A model generated the notes under the pieces. It was not told the DNA's origin and searched no databases. It saw only the letters and a program-made list of their open reading frames with translations. From positions 21,001-85,000 of the forward strand of contig JBAMJR010000199.1 in NCBI GenBank assembly GCA_038501785.1: 64,000 bases of DNA, written 5' to 3'. Position numbers and translations under genes: made by a program. This DNA comes from Myoxocephalus aenaeus (taxonomy: Eukaryota > Chordata > Actinopteri > Perciformes > Cottidae). Below, piece by piece: positions 37,501 through 48,600 of this stretch (position 1 is its first letter; each line of letters starts with the position of its first letter).

Positions 37501-40500
37501 AGGTTGTGGAGGAGCTTCTGGAAGTCGGGGTGGCTGATGGTCGGCATCCAGGGATAGTCTGAGCTGTCATGGAGCCTGAAACACAAGACAGGCTTCACCG
37601 ATTCTGACAAGCATGACGACACCGGGGCGACTAAGAGGAGATACCGGGAGGAGTAAGAGGAGATACCGGGAGGACTAAGAGGAGGTACCGGGAGGACTAA
37701 GAGGAGGTACCGGGAGGACTAAGAGGAGGTACCGGGAGGACTAAGAGGAGGTACCGGGAGGACTAAGAGGAGGTACCGGGAGGACTAAGAGGAGGTACCG
37801 GGAGGACTAAGAGGAGGTACCGGGAGGACTAAGAGGAGATACCGGGACGACTAAGAGGAGATACCGGGACGACTAAGAGGAGGTACCGGGACGACTAAGA
37901 GGAGATACCGGGACGACTAAGAGGAGATACCGGGAGGAGTAAGAGGAGGTACCGGGAGGACTAAGAGGAGATACCGGGACGACTAAGAGGAGATACCGGG
38001 ACGACTAAGAGGAGATACCGGGACGACTAAGAGGAGATACCGGGACGACTAAGAGGAGATACCGGGAGGACTAAGAGGAGGTACCGGGAGGACTAAGAGG
38101 AGGTACCGGGACGACTAAGAGGAGGTACCGGGAGGACTAAGAGGAGATACCGGGACGACTAAGAGGAGATACCGGGACGACTAAGAGGAGATACTGGGAG
38201 GACTAAGAGGAGGTACCGGGAGGAGTAAGAGGAGGTACCGGGAGGACTAAGAGGAGGTACCGGGAGGACTAAGAGGAGGTACCGGGAGGACTAAGAGGAG
38301 GTACCGGGAGGAGTAAGAGGAGGTACCGGGAGGACTAAGAGGAGGTACCGGGAGGACTAAGAGGAGGTACCAGGAGGACTAAGAGGAGGTACCGGGAGGA
38401 CTAAGAGGAGGTACCGGGACGACTAAGAGGAGGTACCGGGAGGACTAAGAGGAGATACCGGGACGACTAAGAGGAGATACCGGGAGGACTAAGAGGAGAT
38501 ACCGGGACGACTAAGAGGAGGTACCGGGACGACTAAGAGGAGGTACCGGGAGGACTAAGAGGAGGTACCGGGACGACTAAGAGGAGGTACCGGGAGGACT
38601 AAGAGGAGATACCGGGACGACTAAGAGGAGATACCGGGACGACTAAGAGGAGATACCGGGACGACTAAGAGGAGGTACCGGGAGGATTAAGAGGAGATAC
38701 CGGGAGGACTAAGAGGAGGTACCGGGAGGACTAAGAGGAGGTACCGGGAGGACTAAGAGGAAGTACCGGGAGGACTAAGAGGAGGTACCGGGAGGACTAA
38801 GAGGAGGTACCGGGAGGACTAAGAGGAGGTACCGGGAGGAGTAAGAGGAGATACCGGGAGGACTAAGAGGAGGTACCGGGAGGACTAAGAGGAGGTACCG
38901 GGAGGACTAAGAGGAGGTACCGGGAGGACTAAGAGGAGGTACCGGGAGGAGTAAGAGGAGGTACCGGGAGGACTAAGAGGAGGTACCGGGAGGACTAAGA
39001 GGAGGTACCGGGAGGAGTAAGAGGAGGTACCGGGAGGACTAAGAGGAGGTACCGGGAGGACTAAGAGGAGGTACCGGGAGGACTAAGAGGAGATACCGGG
39101 ACGACTAAGAGGAGATACCGGGAGGACTAAGAGGAGGTACCGGGAGGACTAAGAGGAGATACCGGGACGACTAAGAGGAGATACCGGGAGGACTAAGAGG
39201 AGGTACCGGGACGACTAAGAGGAGGTACCGGGAGGAGTAAGAGGAGGTACCGGGAGGACTAAGAGGAGATACCGGGACGACTAAGAGGAGGTACCGGGAG
39301 GACTAAGAGGAGGTACCGGGAGGACTAAGAGGAGGTACCGGGAGGAGGTACCGGGAGGACTAAGAGGAGGTACCGGGAGGACTAAGAGGAGGTACCGGGA
39401 GGAGTAAGAGGAGGTACCGGGAGGACTAAGAGGAGGTACCGGGAGGACTAAGAGGAGGTACCAGGAGGACTAAGAGGAGGTACCAGGAGGACTAAGAGGA
39501 GGTACCGGGAGGACTAAGAGGAGGTACCAGGAGGACTAAGAGGAGGTACCGGGAGGACTAAGAGGAGATACCGGGAGGACTAAGAGGAGATACCGGGAGG
39601 ACTAAGAGGAGATACCGGGATGACTAAGAGGAGATACCGGGAGGAGTAAAAGGAGGTACCAGGAGGAGTAAAAGGAGGTACCAGGAGGAGTAAAAGGAGG
39701 TACCGGGAGGAGTAAGAGGAGATACCGGGAGGAGGTACCGGGAGGAGTAAAAGGAGGTACCGGGAGGAGTAAGAGGAGATACCGGGAGGACTAAGAGGAG
39801 GTACCGGGAGGACTAAGAGGAGATACCGGGAGGACTAAGAGGAGGTACCAGGAGGACTAAGAGGAGATACCGGGATGACTAAGAGGAGATACCGGGAGGA
39901 GTAAAAGGAGGTACCAGGAGGAGTAAAAGGAGGTACCGGGAGGACTAAGAGGAGATACCGGGAGGAGTAAGAGGAGGTACCGGGACGATACCAGGAAGAC
40001 TAAAAGGAGATACCGGGAGGATACCGGGACGTTACCGGGATGATATCGGGATAACACCGGGGAGATAAAGAGGAGATATCAGGACGACTACCGTGGTAAT
40101 AAAGGGGAGATATTGGGGTGACACCGTCTGTAATCTGGTTGTTCACGGTGACACTGGTCCGTTCATGGTGGGCAGTTTGTCGTCAGGTTAACTGCCAGTG
40201 ATCAAACCAAACAGCCAATCACAGCCAGTGATCAAAGCGACCAATCAGAGGAGGGGAGACACGAGAACACCTGCCGGTCTCACCTGAACACGAATGTCTG
40301 CATGTTCTCGTTGGGGTAGGCGTTGCCCTGAGCGATGAGGGGCACCGCCACCCGGAGGCCGGCTCCCTCCAGGACCAGGTCCTCCGCCGACAGCCGGGTG
40401 TCCCGCCGGTCGACCCGGAAACTCAGACTCAGGTTCTGTCCGTAGCTCAGCATCTGGTTCCCCAAAAACTTCTCTGTGGAGCACAAATAGAACCGCTCAG

Positions 40501-40805
40501 CTGTCAATCAAACACCGTGCGGCTCTTAACATGTGATGAGGAGCGGCACTGCATCAAGCTGGTGTTTAAAACCGGTTCCTCACATTTAAATCAAAATGTA
40601 CAGTATATCTCACAGTGAGTGAGTGAGTGAGTAAGTGAGTGTGAGAGTGTGAGTGTGTGTGAGTGAGTGTGTAAGTGTACCTGGGGCTACGAAGTACATG
40701 GGGAAGTAGTCGTCTGAGATGAGGGACACTTCCTGTCCACTGGGAGACCACTGGACGGAGACACTGGAACCATCGCGCTGCTGACCGGTCCACTGCTCGT
40801 CATCT

Positions 40806-40853
<48 letters not shown>

Positions 40854-43800
40854 ACAGCACTTGACGACAGCGCCGCACACGTCTCCGTGGTTACGGTGGA
40901 GGGCGGGGCTACCTCTGGAGAAGGACGAGCTGACGGCGTGGACGCTGAAGCCTTCGGCGCTGTCGCACACGGACGAGTGCTGGAAGCAGAAGCAGGGGGT
41001 GCAGCCCTGAGGGTTGCTGGGGTCCAGGTTGAAGAAGCCCAGTTTACACCTGCAGGACGTTGAGAGAGAGAGAGAGATATAGATATATATATATATATAT
41101 ATATAGCCCTGAGTCTATATGTGAGTGAGTGAGTGAGTGAGTGAGTGAGTGAGTGAGTGAGTGAGTGAGTGAGTGAGTGAGTGAGTGAGTGAGTGAGTGA
41201 GTGAGTGAGTGAGTGAGTGAGTGTGTGTGTGTGTGTGTGTTACCTGTCGCAGCTGAAGCCCTCCACATGGTCTTTGCAGCGACATTGTCCTGAGTTCACG
41301 TCACACTCCTGAGTGCTGCCAGAGGGCGAGCAGGAACACGGCCTGAGAGAGAGATCACATGACCGTCACATGACTATAACATGACCATGACCGTCACATG
41401 ACCATCACATGACCATGACCGTCACATGACCATGACCATCACCATCACATGACCGTCACATGGCCGTCACCATAGACGGCACCAGTTTAAATGTCTAATC
41501 TCTCCAGCAGAGGGCGCTCAAAACTCATTTAAACTTCTGCTAAACAAACAGGGAAGTTACTGGAAGCTGGATTTATTTGTTTCCCTCTGCTTCCAGTGTT
41601 CGTGCTAAGCTAGGCTAACACACACCCAGGCTGCAGCTGGAGATTCATTTGATTATTGATAAATCTGCCCGTTAATTTAATGATTTCTTGTACTTTGTGG
41701 TATTATTACTTTTACTGTAACAGAGTACTTGTACTTGTGTAGTTTGTACAACTACTCTGTTACAGTAAAAGTACTAATAATACCATAGTACAAATACAAA
41801 AAGTAAAAGTCACAGGAATCAATGGACTAATTGATTCATGGACTAGTGTCTCAGTTGTACTTGTATATGTAAACCACAAATACACAAGCGTGTATAAATA
41901 TGTACATCCTGTGTATAAATATGTAAATGTGTACTTCCTGTGTGTAAATGTGTACTTCCTGTGTGTAAATGTGTACTTCCTGTGAGTGTTACCTGCAGCC
42001 GGCCTCCGTCAGGCTGTGGAACCCGGACTGGCAGCGGTCACACTTCTCTCCGGTCACGCCGGGTTTACACGCACACACTCCTCTGCTGTCGCACTGAGGA
42101 GACTCCGAGCCTGAACACACACACACACACACACACACATTAACAAACCATTACGCTGGAGGCGTTTCGTTTCCCCGGCTGTCCCTGAACTCACCCACGG
42201 TGCTGCAGCTGCAGGCCAGGCAGCGGCTGCCGCCGGCGTCGCGGTGGTAGTGGTCCCGGCAGCGCTCGCAGCGCGGCCCGTCCGTGTTGTCGGAGCAGCC
42301 GCTGCAGCGCCCGCCGTGACCCGAGGCCCGGTACAGCTCGGCGTCAAAGACACACGAAGACGACTTCCCATTGCAGTCGCAGGCTGAGGGAGACGGACCA
42401 TCAACACCATCAACACCAGTACAGCATCAACACCAGTACACCAGTACAGTACAGCATCAACACCAGTACACCAGTACAGTACAGCATCAACACCAGTACA
42501 CCAGTACAGTACAGCAGTACTACAGTAACAGATGCAGTTTTTTATCAGGTGCCTCACAAAGCAATAATAGTGGGAGTAAAGTACAAGTACTGCAGTAAAG
42601 CAGAAGTCTAAAGCAGTAGTACTGCAGTAAAGCAGTAGTACTGCAGTGAAGCAGTAGTCTAAAGCAGTAGTACTGCAGTGAAGCAGTAGTCTAAAGCAGT
42701 AGTACTGCAGTGAAGCAGTAGTCTAAAGCAGTAGTACTGCAGTGAAGCAGTAGTACTGCAGTGAAGCAGTAGTACTGCAGTACACTGCAGGATTCACTGG
42801 ACTGGGACGCTCCCTGAACCCTGTCGGTCATGCATCTGTGATATGAATCAGCCGTCAGGAACTACAGCTCCCACAATCCCCCTGGGGCCGTCATGACTCC
42901 TGCTAAAGCTCCTCATGTGATCTGCTTCAGACACAGCTGTTCCTTCAGCTGCTGTGTTAATGCTGGAATCTTTCAGTGGGAAGAGTTTACAACCTCTGCA
43001 GTAAAGCAGCAGCATCTGTAGTAAAGCAGCAGTATCTGCAGTAAAGCAGCAGTATCTGCAGTAAAGCAGCAGTATCTGCAGTAAAGCAGCAGTATCTGCA
43101 GTAAAGCAGCAGTATCTGCAGTAAAGCAGCAGCATCTGCAGTAAAGCAGCAGTATCTGTAGTAAAGCAGCAGTATCTGCAGTAAAGCAGCAGTATCTGTA
43201 GTAAAGCAGTAAAGCAGCAGTATCTGCAGTAAAGCAGCAGTATCTGCAGTAAAGCAGCAGTATCTGCAGTAAAGCAGTAGTATCTGCAGTAAAGCAGTAA
43301 AGCAGCAGTAAAGCAGTAAAGCAGCAGTATCTGCAGTAAAGCAGCAGTATCTGTAGTAAAGCAGTAAAGCAGCAGTATCTGTAGTAAAGCAGTAAAGCAG
43401 CAGTATCTGCAGTAAAGCAGTAAAGCAGCAGTAAAGCAGTAAAGCAGCAGTATCTGCAGTAAAGCAGTAAAGCAGCAGTAAAGCAGTAAAGCAGCAGTAT
43501 CTGCAGTAAAGCAGCAGTATCTGCAGTAAAGCAGTAAAGCAGCAGTAAAGCAGTAAAGCAGCAGTATCTGTAGTAAAGCAGTAAAGCAGCAGTATCTGCA
43601 GTAAAGCAGCAGTATCTGTAGTAAAGCAGTAAAGCAGCAGTATCTGCAGTAAAGCAGCAGTATCTGTAGTAAAGCAGCAGTATCTGCAGTAAAGCAGCAG
43701 TATCTGCAGTAAAGCAGCAGTATCTGTAGTAAAGCAGTAAAGCAGCAGTATCTGCAGTAAAGCAGCAGTATCTGTAGTAAAGCAGCAGTATCTGCAGTAA

Positions 43801-45594
43801 AGCAGCAGTATCTGTAGTAAAGCAGCAGTATCTGTAGTAAAGCAGCAGTATCTGTAGTAAAGCAGCAGTATCTGCAGTAAAGCAGCAGTATCTGTAGTAA
43901 AGCAGTAAAGCAGCAGTATCTGCAGTAAAGCAGTAAAGCAGCAGTAAAGCAGTAAAGCAGCAGTAAAGCAGTAAAGCAGCAGCATCTGTAGTAAAGCAGC
44001 AGTATATGCAGTAAAGCAGCAGTATCTGCAGTAAAGCAGTAAAGCAGCAGTAAAGCAGTAAAGCAGCAGTATCTGTAGTAAAGCAGCAGTATCTGCAGTA
44101 AAGCAGCAGTATCTGTAGTAAAGCAGCAGTATCTGCAGTAAAGCAGTAAAGCAGCAGTAAAGCAGTAAAGCAGCAGCATCTGCAGTAAACTCACGCAGAC
44201 ACTCGTTGGCGCTGTCGGCGCTCGCTCTCCTCCAGGGCCGGTCGTTGTAGAACGGTTTGCAGACGTCGCAGTCGTCTCCGTCCGTGTTGTGTTTGCAGTT
44301 ACACACCAGCCGGCCTCCGCTGTTCTTCACACACTCGCTGGCATGGCCGTTACACTTACACCTGACGGCACAGACACACACACACACACGTTACACACAC
44401 GTTACACACAACCCTGTGTGTGAGAGCCATCAGGTCAACCTCTCCCTGCCAGAGACAGAGGACTCTTCCTGCTGACATCATGTCTTTCCACCTCTCAGTC
44501 TTGTGGCGTGACGTTGGTTCCGATGAGCTTTTTCCGCTCCGTGCTCTGAGTGAAGGTTTTGTAAACCTCCTCGGGGGAAGAGCCCCTCTCGACACGACGG
44601 GACTTGATCAGCTCCTTCACTTATCGTCTCAGGTGTTTCCTGGCAGAGAGCGCTGGAAAGACTGACGACGCCGTGTTCCAACAATAATCTACACACAGAT
44701 ATAGATGTGTGTATACATATACACACATCTATACATCACACACATCTACAAGGAGCTCCATCAAGGAGAGTTTCACATCCATCACAGGGCTGGAAGTCTA
44801 GAAACGTTGGAATAAATATGAGGGGTCGTAAAGCAGGAAGCCTCTGGGCTGCTCTGATTGGTCGAGGGCTCTCAGGTGAGCGTGTTCAGGCGACAAAGAG
44901 GAGTATCCTCCTCAGAATCCCCTCCTCGGGAACACAGAGGGTCGACTCTGCAGCTCCGGCTCAGGACTCGTCCTCTTTTCCTCGCGCCCGTCACGGCGGT
45001 CGGTCCGCCCCCATTCCGGTTCCCCTGTAATCCGGCCTGCCGGCCCGGAATGCCAGGAATGCTGGCTGTGTAATGCAAATCTGCTCACCATTTCAAACAG
45101 ATTACGGCCGTGGAGGCCGAGCAGCCGTTTAACACTCTGGTAATGCCTGACCAAACCAAGTCCATCAGGAGGGCCTCCTCTGTCTGGGCCGGCTGCTGAA
45201 ACGTGTTCCCTCCCTCATGGAAACAGGATGCAAACTACTCAGTGTGAACTCGGTCCGGCCTGTTGGGACTCCCTAAAGGTTCCTCGTCTTACCTCCCCCC
45301 CACGGCGAAGTCAGAGATGGCGTAGTAGTAGGACTTGAGGACCTTGGGGTCGTTGAAAACCTCGTCTCCGAACGTGTTGAGCCGGTTCAGGGTCACTCTG
45401 ATGTCGGTGGCCGTCACCCAGTCCTGCAGAAGACACAACATGGACGCCGCGTCAGAGACGGCAACAAACACGGACAGTCAACCCTCATGAGACTAGGGCT
45501 GCCTATACGACCGTATAGTGTACTTTAAACAGTTAATATATTGTTCTAAGTAAAAAAAGCCTTTCTTTAATGTCGTCAATCAGCATTTTATGCT

Positions 45595-45632
<38 letters not shown>

Positions 45633-48600
45633 GGTTCAGGCTCCGGTATCGTCTTAAAAGTATCCTTTTAGCTCCGGTATCGTTATAAAAGTATCCTTTT
45701 AGCACCGGTATCGTTATAAAAGTATCCTTTTAGCACCGGTATCGTTATAAAAGTATCCTTTTAGCACTGGTATCGTTATAAAAGTATCCTTTTAGCACCG
45801 GTATCGTTATAAAAGTATCCTTTTAGCTCCGGTATCGTTATAAAAGTATCCTTTTAGCACCGGTATCGTTATAAAAGTATCCTTTTAGCACCGGTATCGT
45901 TATAAAAGTATCCTTTTAGCTCCGGTATCGTTATAAAAGTATCCTTTTAGCACCGGTATCGTTATAAAAGTATCCTTTTAGCACCGGTATCGTTATAAAA
46001 GTATCCTTTTAGCACCAGGTATCGTTATAAAAGTATCCTTTTAGCACCGGTATCGTTATAAAAGTATCCTTTTAGCACCAGTATCGTTATAAAAGTATCC
46101 TTTTAGCACCGGTATCGTTATAAAAGTATCCTTTTAGCACCGGTATCGTCTTAAAAGTATCCTTTTAGCTCCGGTATCGTTATAAAAGTATCCTTTTAGC
46201 ACCGGTATCGTCTTAAAAGTATCCTTTTAGCACCGGTATCGTTATAAAAGTATCCTTTTAGCACCGGTATCGTTATAAAAGTATCCTTTTAGCACCGGTA
46301 TCGTTATAAAAGTATCCTTTTAGCACCGGTATCGTTATAAAAGTATCCTTTTAGCACCGGTATCGTTATAAAAGTATCCTTTTAGCACCAGTATCGTTAT
46401 AAAAGTATCCTTTTAGCAACGGTATCGTTATAAAAGTATCCTTTTAGCACCGGTATCGTCTTAAAAGTATCCTTTTAGCACCGGTATCGTCTTAAAAGTA
46501 TCCTTTTAGCTCCGGTATCGTTATAAAAGTATCCTTTTAGCACCGGTATCGTTATAAAAGTATCCTTTTAGCACCGGTATCGTTATAAAAGTATCCTTTT
46601 AGCACCGGTATCGTTATAAAAGTATCCTTTTAGCACTGGTATCGTTATAAAAGTATCCTTTTAGCACCGGTATCGTTATAAAAGTATCCTTTTAGCTCCG
46701 GTATCGTTATAAAAGTATCCTTTTAGCACCGGTATCGTTATAAAAGTATCCTTTTAGCACCGGTATCGTTATAAAAGTATCCTTTTAGCTCCGGTATCGT
46801 TATAAAAGTATCCTTTTAGCACCGGTATCGTTATAAAAGTATCCTTTTAGCACCGGTATCGTTATAAAAGTATCCTTTTAGCACCAGGTATCGTTATAAA
46901 AGTATCCTTTTAGCACCGGTATCGTTATAAAAGTATCCTTTTAGCACCAGTATCGTTATAAAAGTATCCTTTTAGCACCGGTATCGTTATAAAAGTATCC
47001 TTTTAGCACCAGTATCGTTATAAAAGTATCCTTTTAGCAACGGTATCGTTATAAAAGTATCCTTTTAGCACCGGTATCGTCTTAAAAGTATCCTTTTAGC
47101 TCCGGTATCGTTATAAAAGTATCCTTTTAGCACCGGTATCGTCTTAAAAGTATCCTTTTAGCTCCGGTATCGTTATAAAAGTATCCTTTTAGCACCGGTA
47201 TCGTCTTAAAAGTATCCTTTTAGCACCGGTATCGTTATAAAAGTATCCTTTTAGCACCGGTATCGTTATAAAAGTATCCTTTTAGCACCGGTATCGTTAT
47301 AAAAGTATCCTTTTAGCACCAGTATCGTTATAAAAGTATCCTTTTAGCAACGGTATCGTTATAAAAGTATCCTTTTAGCACCGGTATCGTCTTAAAAGTA
47401 TCCTTTTAGCTCCGGTATCGTTATAAAAGTATCCTTTTAGCACCGGTATCGTTATAAAAGTATCCTTTTAGCACCGGTATCGTTATAAAAGTATCCTTTT
47501 AGCACCGGTATCGTTATAAAAGTATCCTTTTAGCACCGGTATCGTTATAAAAGTATCCTTTTAGCACCGGTATCGTTATAAAAGTATCCTTTTAGCACCA
47601 GTATCGTTATAAAAGTATCCTTTTAGCACCGGTATCGTTATAAAAGTATCCTTTTAGCACCGGTATCGTCTTAAAAGTATCCTTTTAGCACCGGTATCGT
47701 TATAAAAGTATCCTTTTAGCACCAGTATCGTTATAAAAGTATCCTTTTAGCACCGGTATCGTTATAAAAGTATCCTTTTAGCTCCGGTATCGTTATAAAA
47801 GTATCCTTTTAGCACCGGTATCGTTATAAAAGTATCCTTTTAGCACCGGTATCGTTATAAAAGTATCCTTTTAGCACCGGTATCGTTATAAAAGTATCCT
47901 TTTAGCACCAGTATCGTTATAAAAGTATCCTTTTAGCACCGGTATCGTTATAAAAGTATCCTTTTAGCACCGGTATCGTTATAAAAGTATCCTTTTAGCA
48001 CCGGTATCAGGAAAAAACCCAAACGATACCCATCCCTAGATGAGACACACGGAGACGGGATAAAGGACGACGATGGCGGCCGTGGGTTCTGCCGCTGTCG
48101 GGTCGTAAACACACATTAAGGTGTTGACAGAGGCTCAGTAACTCGTCACAGGATTCAGGCCGCAGAGGCAAACACAGATGTGTGAACACATTCTTCACAA
48201 ATGGAAGTTCCTTGAGCCGCCAAGAAACTTGGACCAGGATCCTGCAAACAGGGATGTGGCTTTGAGTCCTCCGGCTGTGGGAAACCCTGAGAAACACTCG
48301 GACCGTGGCATTATTAAGCCAAGTGGAATTTATCTTCTTGGCATTACGACACGAGAGCCAGATGGAGAGCCTCACTGAGGGACACCTGTTGGAGTGTCGA
48401 GGATAGAGAGCTACTCAACATCCTGTCTGCTGGTAGCTCATGGGAAACGAGGGAAGGCCAGAGATAGCCGCGTTCCTATCAGCAGGAAGCTTATCAGGGT
48501 TTCACTCAGAGGAGTGAGAGCAGCAGCTGCTGGACCAACACAGATCTGAACGTCCTCACTGATGTTTCTGTCCAGAAACACGGAGAAACGTGAACTCTCC

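Noticed and set aside
42848..44387. Long minus-strand frames joining exon 4 to the intron 4 array
   Set aside because: They read through the exon 4 donor into repeat. The spliced junction to exon 5 restores the conserved ECLPCDCNG, so the real exon ends at 44195.
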